NCBI RefSeq assembly: GCF_029892445.1
Contig: NZ_JARXVJ010000001.1
Span: 3,348,001 to 3,412,000, forward strand
Length of the DNA stretch: 64,000 nucleotides
DNA from: Chryseobacterium sp. H1D6B
Lineage (GTDB): Bacteria; Bacteroidota; Bacteroidia; Flavobacteriales; Weeksellaceae
Reading direction: 5' to 3'
This document shows positions 44,087-52,623 of this stretch, one piece after another. The notes under the pieces are model-generated. The model ran no database searches. It was not told where the DNA came from and saw only the letters and a list, made by a program, of their open reading frames with translations. A program made the position numbers and the translations under genes. The stretch's first letter is position 1, and every line of letters begins with the position of its first letter.

Positions 44087-44509
44087 TTATTTTTGATTTC
44101 GCTTTTTGGCAATAAAAATGCCAGCTAGGGCGATAGTTATCAATCCAATATTTAAGATCAAATTTCCTTTCCAATTTATTTTTTCGAATAAGCCTATACA
44201 TGTGCAAGGCAGATTTTTATTGTAGATCAGTATGAAAGCAACATACCCTGCAAAGACAGACAATATTCCGAAAGTGATCCATAAACCTAAAAACCGTGAG
44301 GTGCGGAAGCAAAGCAGAATAACTGCAATCATTTGCAGAGAGATAATGCCGTACGCTACAACTATTTCGTATCCTGCCAGTCCGGGTGACTGCCCCAGTT
44401 GACTTTGGAAATTTCGAAAATCTAAAATCTTGCTGATACTTGCATAGCAGAAGAGAATAACAAAGAAAATACTTACCGCAAATGGAATTGTTTTTTTAAA
44501 ATATTTCAC
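44087..44509 (-). CDS. MauE/DoxX-like redox membrane protein
   Basis: The 140-residue protein has four predicted membrane helices (FAVSIFFVILFCYASISKIL; GYEIVVAYGIISLQMIAVIL; LWITFGILSVFAGYVAFILI; LNIGLITIALAGIFIAKK). A Cys-x-Cys pair lies in a loop (LPCTCIGLFEKINW). This fits the MauE/DoxX family, which passes electrons or assists disulfide chemistry across the membrane. With the TlpA-like protein it could form a periplasmic redox couple. The gene is transcribed opposite to the SusCD operon and divergent from the TPR-AraC regulator. Confidence 0.8.
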   Translation of the reverse strand: MKYFKKTIPFAVSIFFVILFCYASISKILDFRNFQSQLGQSPGLAGYEIVVAYGIISLQMIAVILLCFRTSRFLGLWITFGILSVFAGYVAFILIYNKNLPCTCIGLFEKINWKGNLILNIGLITIALAGIFIAKKRNQK

Positions 44510-44909
44510 GACATTGAGTTTATTGTTGACAGTATTTCTGTGTAAGGTATATGTCTGTTTTTCTTACAATTACTGATCAAATGTAGAACAGAAATTCAAC
44601 AAAAAAAATGATTTACGAGGCCTGTTTCCTATGTCTGATGCCAGTTTATAAACTGATCCTCTGTATCAAAATCCCAGAGCGGCATAGGTATATGCTGTAG
44701 TTTTTTTCATAAAAGTGATTATAAGTCGGAATTAGACATCGTGCTCAAAAAGACAAATGATGCTTATTCACCACCTCAAATGTGCTTTTGTGTAAATAAG
44801 AACCGTGATGGATGGTATTTTGGTGGTGTAGTTTACAAAACAGTTGGATATTCTATAAAAAATAACGTAATTTTATAAAAGTTTTTAATAAAATGAAGGT
44901 AACGTGCAG
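44510..44909. other. Intergenic region between divergent genes
   Basis: About 400 bp. On the minus strand, 44634-44700 reads HIPMPLWDFDTEDQFINWHQT-stop in good codon use, which looks like the 3' end of a lost gene. Otherwise I see nothing; it must contain the promoters of the flanking genes. Confidence 0.3.
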
Positions 44910-46574
44910 ATGTTCAGGTTGTTTATATTGCTTTTGGTCTTCTCTGCGGAATTATGGGTTGCGCAGAGCACAGACAATGTGGCCTATCATCAGATCAGAA
45001 AAAAGTATGATCACCAGACGGTTAATGATACTACAGCACTTTCTTACGTTGACCTTTTAATTGCCCTCGCAAAAAAAGAAAAAAATTATTCTGAATTAAC
45101 TTATGCATACCAAGATGCCTTGAATTTTGAGCCATCAGGATACCGCAAAATGCTGTATGCAGACAGTGCAATAATATCCGCTCAGCATAGTTGTAATAAC
45201 GATCTTATTGCCTCTGCTTATCTTGGAAGGGGAATTGTATCTTCCTTTAATTTTAAAGACTACCAATCTGCATTGGATGATTATATTAAAGCGTTCTCCT
45301 ACGCCAGATGTAGCACTAGCCCATACGTTAAGTATAATGTATTATATCATCTGGGTGTAATGCAGAGTTATCTGGGATATTATGATGAGGCGGTCAGTCA
45401 ATTTGAGGCCTGTTCTGCTTTCTTTAGACCGGAGATTTTAAAAAATAATTCCCCAGATATCCTGTACAATATGCGCAAGGGCTATTATAAAAGTTTACAT
45501 CGGCTTATCTATTGCTACCAGCAAATGGGAGATTATGATAGCGCCAACCGCTTAATCGACATAGGAATGAGGGAAATACCCAAAGATGTAGATTTCGTCC
45601 AGTTAAGGAGTTATTTATTTAAATGTAAAGGCATTTCTGAATTCCGTAAAGGAAATTATGAGCAAAGTATTGCTGATCTCAATCGTGCACTTCCGGAATT
45701 GATCAGGGTAAATGACTTTGCCTGGGTATCGGTGATCTACTTTTATCTGGGAAAAAATAAATTGGCTCAGCAACAGCAACAAGAATCCTTTAGTTTTTTT
45801 AGAAAAGTAGATTCTATTTATCAGAAACACCATTTTTTCTTTCCTGAGCTTACGGAAAACTATAAGATTTTACTGAAGAATGCCCGTAAAAAATCAAATA
45901 TAGATGAGACCTTATCTTTTGCCAATACCCTCCACGAAATTGAAAAAATAAACAAAGAAGACAGACATCATCTTTTTACCCAGTTTGAGGTGGAGCGGAT
46001 AAATATTGAATATGCGAGTATTACAAAACGTTACAAGGATATCCTCACTGCCCTGATGACAGTCTCCATATTCTTATTCATGTTGACTATCAAAGCTTAT
46101 CTGGAAAAGAAGCCTGAGAAAATATACGATGTGGTCTTAGCGGGTGTGGGTGTTGATGAATTGGGACCCGATGTCTCGCCAACAAAATGGACATTAAGTT
46201 CAGAGATTCGCAACAGAATTCGGAAGAATCTACAGAAATTTGAAGACGAAAAAGAGTTTTTGGAAGCGAACCTGAGTTTGAAAAAAATTGCAATAAGAGT
46301 AGGGACAAACCCTAATTATCTATCTGCCTACATTAACACAGAGAAAGGAATGCATTTTAACCGTTACCTAAGTGAGTTGCGCATCAAGTATATCGCCGAA
46401 CTGCTCGCAGAAGATCCTATAGCAGGTCATCAGAAAACGGAGGTTCTTGCCAAGTTATGCGGAATTGCTTCCCGCTCTAACTTTCTAAAACTGTTTTCAG
46501 AGATCTATGGTATGTCGTTGCAAGAGTATCAGCATCAGTGCAGAGAAAAGTTTGCTGCGAATGACAAATTTTAA
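44910..46574 (+). CDS. TPR-containing AraC-family transcriptional regulator (membrane-bound)
   Basis: The 554-residue protein starts at ATG 44910 (GTG 44904 is two codons earlier). A signal-like leader (MFRLFILLLVFSAELWVAQ) is followed by periplasmic TPR helices (YLGRGIVSSFNFKDYQSALD, YNVLYHLGVMQSYLGYYDEA). A membrane helix lies near 385 (ILTALMTVSIFLFMLTIKAY). The cytosolic AraC HTH includes FLEANLSLKKIAIRVGTNPN and LAKLCGIASRSNFLKLFSEI. This one-component design is common in Flavobacteriia. It probably senses a signal for the neighbouring TlpA/SusCD/MauE locus. Confidence 0.85.
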   Translation: MFRLFILLLVFSAELWVAQSTDNVAYHQIRKKYDHQTVNDTTALSYVDLLIALAKKEKNYSELTYAYQDALNFEPSGYRKMLYADSAIISAQHSCNNDLIASAYLGRGIVSSFNFKDYQSALDDYIKAFSYARCSTSPYVKYNVLYHLGVMQSYLGYYDEAVSQFEACSAFFRPEILKNNSPDILYNMRKGYYKSLHRLIYCYQQMGDYDSANRLIDIGMREIPKDVDFVQLRSYLFKCKGISEFRKGNYEQSIADLNRALPELIRVNDFAWVSVIYFYLGKNKLAQQQQQESFSFFRKVDSIYQKHHFFFPELTENYKILLKNARKKSNIDETLSFANTLHEIEKINKEDRHHLFTQFEVERINIEYASITKRYKDILTALMTVSIFLFMLTIKAYLEKKPEKIYDVVLAGVGVDELGPDVSPTKWTLSSEIRNRIRKNLQKFEDEKEFLEANLSLKKIAIRVGTNPNYLSAYINTEKGMHFNRYLSELRIKYIAELLAEDPIAGHQKTEVLAKLCGIASRSNFLKLFSEIYGMSLQEYQHQCREKFAANDKF

Positions 46575-46910
46575 TTAAGTTGTGTTGGATGGATGTCTAT
46601 AACACTCCTCAAATCGTAAAGTTTCTGATATCTATATTTTAGACATTACCAAATCAATTTCATAGATTTTCTCTGATTCAATATTGCAGTTGTAATTTCG
46701 TGTGGTAAAAAAATGATGTAACGAAGAGGTTGAATGAAATTGAAGCGAAGCGATTATTCGAAATTAATAAATGCTTTGTTAATCTTATATTTACACTTCT
46801 TTTTTACATTGCGAAAATGATTGACGTAAATTATAATATGACAATGTGTAAATTTGAGTATTGTGTACTAAATAAATTCAGTTTGAACAATATGATATAC
46901 ATCTTTATAA
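46575..46910. other. Intergenic region
   Basis: 336 AT-rich bases. A TAAATTTG box at 46849-46856 lies 54 bp before the next start and may be its -7 element, although the nearest TTG (46821) is 25 bp away. The short plus ORF at 46730-46933 has no support. Confidence 0.35.
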
Positions 46911-47549
46911 ATGTTAAAAGAAAATCAAATTAAACTAACTGAAGAAATTATTGAGACAGCGTATAAATTGTTGACTCACAAACTTGCATTTGGCGGTCTA
47001 ACAGCTAGAAATGAAAGTGCTTTTCAAATGGAGTTTGGACATATTCTTAAGACAATTGGGCAACTATATGAGTTTCGCCTTGTTGATAAATTTCACCTAG
47101 AATTTGAGACTTATATTTCATTGAATGGGGCCAGTATTAAAAGTAAAACAAATAGAGCAAGAGTTGACTTATTATTAAAATATCAAGATAATGACAACAC
47201 GACAAAAGCAGCTATTGAATTGAAATTTTTCAAAAAAGAAAACCACAGAGAACCAAATAATCGTTATGATGTATTTAAAGATATTTCAAATCTTGAACTT
47301 TACAAAAGTCACGATATAGATCTTTGTTATTTTATTCTAGCAACTAACCATTCCCATTATTGCAATCAAGACAATTATTCATTGGATACAGCAGATTTTG
47401 ACTTTCGGAACAATAAAGAGTATAAAGCAGGAAAGATTTTGCAATATAAAACAGCAAAACCTTTTGGTCCAGACATAACACTAAAACAAGATTATACTTT
47501 TAAGTGGGACAAAATCAATGATTTGCATTTTTTAAAATTAAAAGTCTGA
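46911..47549 (+). CDS. Solitary PD-(D/E)XK nuclease-like protein
   Basis: The 212-residue cytosolic protein has the nuclease core D86 (RARVDLLLKY) followed after a beta strand by E103-L-K105 (KAAIELKFFKK). Earlier acidic residues lie in a helix (NESAFQMEFGHIL). The C-terminal part is beta-rich with paired aromatic residues. It has no methyltransferase or toxin/antitoxin partner; its neighbours are unrelated. It is more AT-rich than the flanking genes, suggesting recent arrival. It may be an orphan restriction or antiviral nuclease; no specific family is recognised. Confidence 0.65.
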   Translation: MLKENQIKLTEEIIETAYKLLTHKLAFGGLTARNESAFQMEFGHILKTIGQLYEFRLVDKFHLEFETYISLNGASIKSKTNRARVDLLLKYQDNDNTTKAAIELKFFKKENHREPNNRYDVFKDISNLELYKSHDIDLCYFILATNHSHYCNQDNYSLDTADFDFRNNKEYKAGKILQYKTAKPFGPDITLKQDYTFKWDKINDLHFLKLKV

Positions 47550-47731
47550 GACTTTTGGATCACTAAGTTCAACCGAAAAGTTAGAAAAACATTACAATAG
47601 CTTTACAGGTTCACACAGAGTCGGAAAAACAAGTTTGACGGAAGATACACCGTAAACATTTTTGTGAAGGTCATTCTCATTCCAGGTCATTTCTGGCATT
47701 ATTTTATCAACAGTAATGATAAAAATAGTAA

Positions 47732-48259
47732 ATGAAAGATTTGTTATTTGAAAATTGGGAAAAACTTGGTCAGGTCGCATTGATGACCATCGCCTCTTTT
47801 ATCATTCTATTCCTTTTCATCAGGATTTCAGGAAAAAGAACCTTGGCTAAGTTCAACGCTTTTGATTTTGTGGTTACGGTTGCTTTGGGTTCCACATTGG
47901 CCTATATGATGCTCGCGATGGTTCCTTTAGCAGAAGGTGTAATGGTTTTATTTCTGATAATAGCTTTACAATACCTGTTCGCGAAATTGGCCAGTACATC
48001 CGATAAGATGGAACACCTGATCAATTCCTCTCCACGCTTACTGTTCTATAAAGGCAAATACCTTGGAGACAATATGAACACCGAGGCCATAACGGTTGAT
48101 GAGATCAACGCTGTAGTGCGTCAGGAAGGAATTGAAAGGTTAGATGATGTTTTGGCAGTTGTCATCGAGCTCAATGGAGAGATCAGTGTCATCAAAAAAT
48201 CTGATACTCCAGACGGTAAAAGTTCTTTAGAAGATCTTGATATCCCTGACGGTCAATAA
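47732..48259 (+). CDS. DUF421 membrane protein (YetF-like)
   Basis: The 175-residue protein has three N-terminal membrane helices (VALMTIASFIILFLFIRISG, DFVVTVALGSTLAYMMLA, GVMVLFLIIALQYLFAKLAS). The diagnostic GKRTLAKFNAFDFVVTVALG block lies between helices 1 and 2. The soluble part follows the pattern RLLFYKGKYLGDNMNTEAIT, then DEINAVVRQEGI. DUF421 proteins are widespread and their function is unclear. The last 25 residues are acidic. It is transcribed alone and convergent with the serine hydrolase. Confidence 0.85.
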   Translation: MKDLLFENWEKLGQVALMTIASFIILFLFIRISGKRTLAKFNAFDFVVTVALGSTLAYMMLAMVPLAEGVMVLFLIIALQYLFAKLASTSDKMEHLINSSPRLLFYKGKYLGDNMNTEAITVDEINAVVRQEGIERLDDVLAVVIELNGEISVIKKSDTPDGKSSLEDLDIPDGQ

Positions 48260-48354
48260 AACATAGATGCTCTGTGCAAAGTATTGTCTTTATAAAACAA
48301 TTTGATTCTTATATATAACAGTTTTACTTCACTAAAGAATCATTTTAGCAAGGA

Positions 48355-49527
48355 CTATTTTGAATATTTATTTTTCGTCTTAACTGTCTTTAGCCAGATT
48401 TGGTAAATCGGAAACCAAACCCGATCACCATTGGATCCGTTGCATAGAACAATGATGCCGCTCTTCGTTGGCAGATCCAAAAATAGAGCAGCACTCCAGC
48501 CTACATTTTCGCCGGTGTGCCCTATGGTTCTGAAACCTTCATAATTCATAAAACGATATCCCAGCCCGCTTTCACCTTCGTTGGAATTTGGGAGAACAGG
48601 CGTTTCCATTAACTTGATGGTGTTTGGCTTCAGGACTTTATTCAATTGACGATAATTAGGTGTGATAGACAGTTCTGCAAAATGTGCCAGATCTTGGATA
48701 GTGGTCTGAAGTCCTGCCGCTGCTTTTTCAGTGAAGATCCGGTTTTTTATAGGATTACCATTCTCGTCATATGCCGTTGCTGATGTAGCCATCATTTCTG
48801 CTGTCCATTCATAATTGGTATTTTTCATTCCAAGTGGCAGGAAGATATTATTTTTCATATAGGTGGCAAAACTCTGGTTCGTTCTCTCTTCCAGAAGCAG
48901 TTGTGCAAGAGTGTAACCTCCCCCGGAATAGTCCCATTTAGTTCCCGGCTCGCTGATAAGATGTACGGTTTCACCATTGCGTTTGGTTTTCCCGTTCAGT
49001 GATTCTTCCAGACTTAACAATGGTATTCCTTGGTCTGATCCGCCGTAACCGTGTACCGAAAGCCCTGCTGTATGGCTCAAGATCCGTCTCAGTGTTACTT
49101 TTGATCTGTCAAATTCACATTCCGGCAAATGCCATCGGGTTAGATATTGATCAACGGGATCGTCCAGTTTGACAAGATTTTTTTCTGTGAGCTGTATAAA
49201 ACCCCAGGCAGAGATCAACTTGGAGATAGAGCCAATATTAAAGATCGTCTCCGGTGTCACAGGCTTTTTGCTTGCAAGATCCGCATATCCGATCGATTGT
49301 ATCCAGGCAACTTTTCCATCCCGGATCACGGCTACTGCAACTCCGGGAACATCATTCTTTATGGTAAGTTCATTACCTAATGTTTCAATTTCTTCATACA
49401 GCGGATCTGTTGTATGAAGAATTGCATTCTGGGAATGTCTGGTTGCCGAACAAGAGAAAATCATTCCCAAATAGACGATCGACAAGGTAAATGAGAAGAA
49501 GCTTTTTAGGTGAATATTATTTCCCAT
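48355..49527 (-). CDS. Beta-lactamase-family serine hydrolase lipoprotein
   Basis: The 390-residue protein has a lipoprotein-like leader (LGMIFSCSATRH). Motifs are SISK (IFNIGSISKLISAWGF), a YSGGG block in place of YxN (WDYSGGGYTLAQ) and HTG (IGHTGENVGWSA). It is a class C beta-lactamase/esterase-fold enzyme, probably periplasmic or outer-membrane attached. It has no TPR extension, unlike the two hydrolases near 15 kb, so it is only distantly related to them. Substrate unknown; a beta-lactamase function cannot be claimed. Next upstream on the same strand is the DUF6265 gene. Confidence 0.85.
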   Translation of the reverse strand: MGNNIHLKSFFSFTLSIVYLGMIFSCSATRHSQNAILHTTDPLYEEIETLGNELTIKNDVPGVAVAVIRDGKVAWIQSIGYADLASKKPVTPETIFNIGSISKLISAWGFIQLTEKNLVKLDDPVDQYLTRWHLPECEFDRSKVTLRRILSHTAGLSVHGYGGSDQGIPLLSLEESLNGKTKRNGETVHLISEPGTKWDYSGGGYTLAQLLLEERTNQSFATYMKNNIFLPLGMKNTNYEWTAEMMATSATAYDENGNPIKNRIFTEKAAAGLQTTIQDLAHFAELSITPNYRQLNKVLKPNTIKLMETPVLPNSNEGESGLGYRFMNYEGFRTIGHTGENVGWSAALFLDLPTKSGIIVLCNGSNGDRVWFPIYQIWLKTVKTKNKYSK

Positions 49528-49596
49528 AAATTTTAATTAGCCAACAATCAAATATCCGAAATAATAATCAGCTACAATAAAATATTAATTACGTTT

Positions 49597-50079
49597 TTAT
49601 CTTTTCACTCGTTTCATTGGGAAGGTCTGTTTGCGTTTCTGTCCGTTTTTTGTTCCTGAAATTTCAGCTATCAATGAATCGGAACTGATTTTTGTATAAG
49701 CGATGATCTGCGGAAAGTCGTGCTGTGGATTTTCAAAGACCAATTGATTTTCTGAAATGGTTTTGGCGACAAAACGAACAGGCAGGCCCTCATTTTGATT
49801 GTTAACGACCGGAATATAAAACAACCTTTTATTTTCCTGCACGAGCCGGATATTTTCAAAAACGATCGTGTCTTTGTCCTTCACACTATAACTTTTCCCC
49901 GAAAATTCATTATTGCCAGCTTTAGTCCAGGTTTCATAGATGCTGCCTTTCTGGGTTTTATTTTCCCCGGTACCGATCAGCCATTCAGCTTTTTGAATGT
50001 CTTTTTTATACTTTACTGTCCAGGCATAAAGAATAGCCAAACTAATGCCTGTAATAAAAAATTTTGCTCCTGTTTTCAT
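49597..50079 (-). CDS. DUF6265-like protein
   Basis: The 160-residue protein starts with a membrane anchor or signal (FFITGISLAILYAWTVKY). The body shows the pattern WLIGTGENKTQKGSIYETWT, then GKSYSVKDKDTIVFENIRL, NQLVFENPQHDFPQIIAY and AEISGTKNGQKRKQTFPMKR. This is characteristic of DUF6265, a small beta-barrel family of unknown function. It lies 69 bp upstream of the serine hydrolase on the same strand, so co-expression is likely. Confidence 0.75.
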   Translation of the reverse strand: MKTGAKFFITGISLAILYAWTVKYKKDIQKAEWLIGTGENKTQKGSIYETWTKAGNNEFSGKSYSVKDKDTIVFENIRLVQENKRLFYIPVVNNQNEGLPVRFVAKTISENQLVFENPQHDFPQIIAYTKISSDSLIAEISGTKNGQKRKQTFPMKRVKR

Positions 50080-50205
50080 AATTTTAGCTGATTAAGTAAT
50101 TGTCATTTTATTTTATTTCCAAACGAGAGATGACTTCTTTATTGAAAATTCAGATAACAAAGTTGCGATGTTTTTGAAAACTAAAATTGTAAAAATGGGA
50201 CAAGT

Positions 50206-51021
50206 CTAATCCGTTCCGTAGAAAAGCGAGGACATCTTAAGGTGATTACCATAAAATTCTTTGGGCGTAGATCCGGTAAATTCCTTAAACTCTTTGATAA
50301 AGTGTGCCTGGTCGTAATATTCATTTTCATAAGCCAGTTCTGCCAGGTTGGAGAACTGATCGTTCAGCAACATTTTGAGTGCAGACTGCAATCGGATCGT
50401 CCGGGATAGTTGTTTTGGACTAAGACCGATGGCTGCAGAAAATTTGCGTAATAATTGTCTTCTGTTGACTTTGGTAAGACTCGACAATTCGTCAACCGGG
50501 AGTTGTCCGTTGGCTGTTATAATGGTTTCAACCGTTGTTTTTACAATGCGGCCAATGGTTTCGATGTCGGTCAGTCGATTAAGTAAAAACATTTCAATAA
50601 ACTTTATTCTCTCCGAAGTGGAACTGGCATTTAAAACCTTTTGCTCAATTTCCTGTCCATCCTTTCCATATAACTTTTCCAATGAAACGGCGGTATTTTC
50701 CATCTCTTTTATGGAATTACTGGTAAAAGGCAAAAATCCTTCCGGATGAAAGCGAACGGAAAAGATTCCGGTCTCGCCTGTCGGCTCGATCTCAAGTGGC
50801 CGTGTCAGTTGTCCGATGACAAAACATCTGGGTTGGATAATGCTGTTCCCATTATCCAAGTATTGTTTGTATAGATCGCCATAATGAAAGATCATCTCCA
50901 TACATCCGTCAGAAACGATGGTTTGTTTTTCAGGCGTTTCTTCTTTCGGGCTTTCTAATGTCCAATAACATTTGATAAATGCTGTCAAATTCTGATCCGG
51001 TTCAAATGTCTGGTAATTCAT
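50206..51021 (-). CDS. AraC-family transcriptional regulator with DUF6597-like N-terminus
   Basis: The 271-residue protein has an N-terminal sensor (YQTFEPDQNLTAFIKCYWTL, QTIVSDGCMEMIFHYGD, IQPRCFVIGQLTRPL) typical of DUF6597. The C-terminal AraC HTH pair (LSSLTKVNRRQLLRKFSAAI, LAELAYENEYYDQAHFIKEF) ends in the usual TGSTPKEFY. It is soluble, with no membrane helix. It probably controls the DUF6265/serine hydrolase pair that follows on the same strand, 126 bp downstream; the ligand is unknown. Confidence 0.85.
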   Translation of the reverse strand: MNYQTFEPDQNLTAFIKCYWTLESPKEETPEKQTIVSDGCMEMIFHYGDLYKQYLDNGNSIIQPRCFVIGQLTRPLEIEPTGETGIFSVRFHPEGFLPFTSNSIKEMENTAVSLEKLYGKDGQEIEQKVLNASSTSERIKFIEMFLLNRLTDIETIGRIVKTTVETIITANGQLPVDELSSLTKVNRRQLLRKFSAAIGLSPKQLSRTIRLQSALKMLLNDQFSNLAELAYENEYYDQAHFIKEFKEFTGSTPKEFYGNHLKMSSLFYGTD

Positions 51022-51102
51022 TGTCTTTTTTTGATAAGAGTTATTTTAAGCAATTCAAATATAATCAATCTTCGCACAAGAGATTGATGGATAATCTATC
51101 AT

Positions 51103-51450
51103 AAACCTGCGTAATTTAAGTACAGGTTAACTGGAAACTTGCGCAAAATGCATACAGGATATTTAAAAACCTGCGTAAAAATGATACAGCATAATTCTAA
51201 ACCTGTATCAAAATGTTACAGTAAAGTACGAACCTGAGTAAATTGTTACAGGTTATTTTCAAATCTGCATCAATGAGATACAAGTATTTTTTTAGCCTGT
51301 ATGAAAACGCTACAGGTTAACCGGAAACCTGTAGTAAATTGATACAGGTTATTTAAAAACCTGCGTAAAAACGATACAACATCATTCTAAACCTGTATTA
51401 AAATGTTACAGGTTAATTCTAAACCTGCGTAAAAAAGATACAGGTTAAAA
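51103..51450. repeat. Array of eleven 32-bp dyad-containing repeats (iteron-like)
   Basis: Eleven units begin AACCTG or a one-base variant at 51104, 51136, 51168, 51200, 51231, 51262, 51294, 51326, 51358, 51390 and 51422. The period is 31-32 bp throughout. In the best units AACCTG is followed after 13 nt by CAGGTT, so each unit is an imperfect dyad of 25 bp plus a 7-bp linker (TTAATTC-like). The conserved inner part is cGTAAAAnnGATA. A period of three helical turns would place bound protein on one face of the DNA. No cas genes are present, and no unique spacers. Confidence 0.8.
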
Positions 51451-51559
51451 ATCTGTTCTTTCCATCTTTTTTATTTTCAAAGAAAAAATTTCAAAAACTA
51501 CTCATAATCAGTATTTTAAATTACTATTTCAGAGCTCTGAAAAATCAGAATTTTTGTGC

Positions 51560-51627
51560 GGCAAGATGTGTCTTTGTATATACAAACTTTTCAAGTTTTA
51601 CATCCAAAGACACTCTTGCCTTTTTTT
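51560..51627 (+). terminator. Large hairpin followed by a T-run
   Basis: GGCAAGATGTGTCTTTG (51560-51576) pairs with CAAAGACACTCTTGCC (51605-51620) with one bulge, and is followed by TTTTTTT. The 28-nt loop contains a smaller AAACTTTTCAAGTTT hairpin. It could be a terminator or a transfer/replication structure. Confidence 0.5.
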
Positions 51628-51850
51628 GCAAAAAGGGGAAAAAACTGCGGAACTTGTTTTTTTATTTCCTTGAAATCCGGTTTAAGATTCCAAATTAATC
51701 CAGTTTATTCTTTTTTAATCTTCAAAAATTCCAGACCCATCCAGATTCGTCTTATTTAGCCCAGCTACCATTAATGCTATTGTTTTCACGGTTTTGATAT
51801 TCCAATTTTGCAGAAGAAAATTTAATCGGAAAAACAAAAATGAAGTAATT

Positions 51851-52111
51851 ATGATAGTCAACCTCATCACAAAAGAAGACCTTCAGGAATTTAAAACCGA
51901 ATTGCTGGAAGACCTACAAAACCTATTTCAAATCAAAATTTCCCAGCAGAAATTATGGCTACGGTCATCAGAGGTCAAAGAACTTCTGAAAATCTCTTCC
52001 GGAACATTGCAAAACCTGCGCGTTAATGGAACCTTATCCTACACCCGTGTCGGCGGAACACTATATTACAATTATAAAGACATTGAAGAAATGCTGAAAA
52101 AGAAGCAATGA
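51851..52111 (+). CDS. Helix-turn-helix protein (excisionase/MerR-like family)
   Basis: The 86-residue protein starts at ATG 51851 (MIVNLITKEDLQEFKTELLE). A coiled N-terminal helix is followed by a winged HTH (LWLRSSEVKELLKISSGTLQ, then GTLSYTRVGGTLYYNYKDI). This is the helix_turn_helix_17 / excisionase type that is very common on Bacteroidetes integrative elements. The frame is open to 51794, but the family starts near this ATG. It lies 25 bp before the next small gene and downstream of the repeat array, which it might bind. A role in excision or replication of the island is inferred. Confidence 0.8.
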   Translation: MIVNLITKEDLQEFKTELLEDLQNLFQIKISQQKLWLRSSEVKELLKISSGTLQNLRVNGTLSYTRVGGTLYYNYKDIEEMLKKKQ

Positions 52112-52136
52112 TAGTTTACAATACCGAAACCAGATT

Positions 52137-52466
52137 ATGAATTATATCAAACAACTCACAGCTTTCTATGAAAAGGTGGCTCAAGATAATACGCTTAATC
52201 CATCACACATCAGCCTCTATTTAGCCTTATTCCAATTCTGGAATTTCAGCCGTTTCCGAAATCCGGTCAGTATTTCACGCGATGAAGTGATGCGCATCAG
52301 TAAAATCCGTTCAAAAGCCACCTATCATAAATGCCTGAAGAATCTGCATTCTTCGGGCTATATTGATTATCAGCCATCATATAATCCTTTTCAGGGAAGT
52401 CAAGTGGTGATGTTGGATTTTGGTGGGGAGTTGGAAGTTGGAAAAAAAATAAGAATTAGCAAGTAA
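52137..52466 (+). CDS. Small DNA-binding-like protein of mobile elements
   Basis: The 109-residue protein begins MNYIKQLTAFYEKVAQDNTL. Its central winged-helix-like part (PVSISRDEVMRISKIRSKAT, then YHKCLKNLHSSGYIDYQPSY) resembles the N-terminal domain of replication initiators or regulators on Bacteroidetes elements. It has no catalytic motif. It is co-transcribed with the HTH gene 25 bp upstream. Together with the repeat array upstream, the pair looks like a replication or copy-control module, but this is inferred. Confidence 0.65.
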   Translation: MNYIKQLTAFYEKVAQDNTLNPSHISLYLALFQFWNFSRFRNPVSISRDEVMRISKIRSKATYHKCLKNLHSSGYIDYQPSYNPFQGSQVVMLDFGGELEVGKKIRISK

Positions 52467-52623
52467 GTTTTCTGATAAAACAATCTTTATGAATTGTGTA
52501 GTTTCAAAATTCTTCTAAGATTATAAATAACTTAATATTATTACGGAAAACCGTAAATAAATATAATAAATACCAGATAAATTGCAACAGAAATTTTATA
52601 ACACCCTATAAATACTCATTGCA

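Larger units (their letters stand above)
51022..51850. other. Long intergenic region with repeat array and hairpin
   Basis: About 830 bp without a supported gene. It holds the 32-bp repeat array (51103-51450) and a large hairpin (51560-51627). The plus ORF at 51556-51759 runs through the hairpin and has no family resemblance. Confidence 0.55.

Noticed and set aside
46730..46933. 67-codon ORF before the PD-(D/E)XK gene
   Set aside because: Composition is that of AT-rich intergenic DNA and it overlaps the real start at 46911 in another frame.
51103..51450. CRISPR array
   Set aside because: Units are adjacent with only about 7 nt of similar linker between dyads, there are no unique spacers, and no cas gene is present.
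51556..51759. 67-codon ORF upstream of the HTH gene
   Set aside because: It runs through a strong hairpin with a T-run and has no family resemblance.
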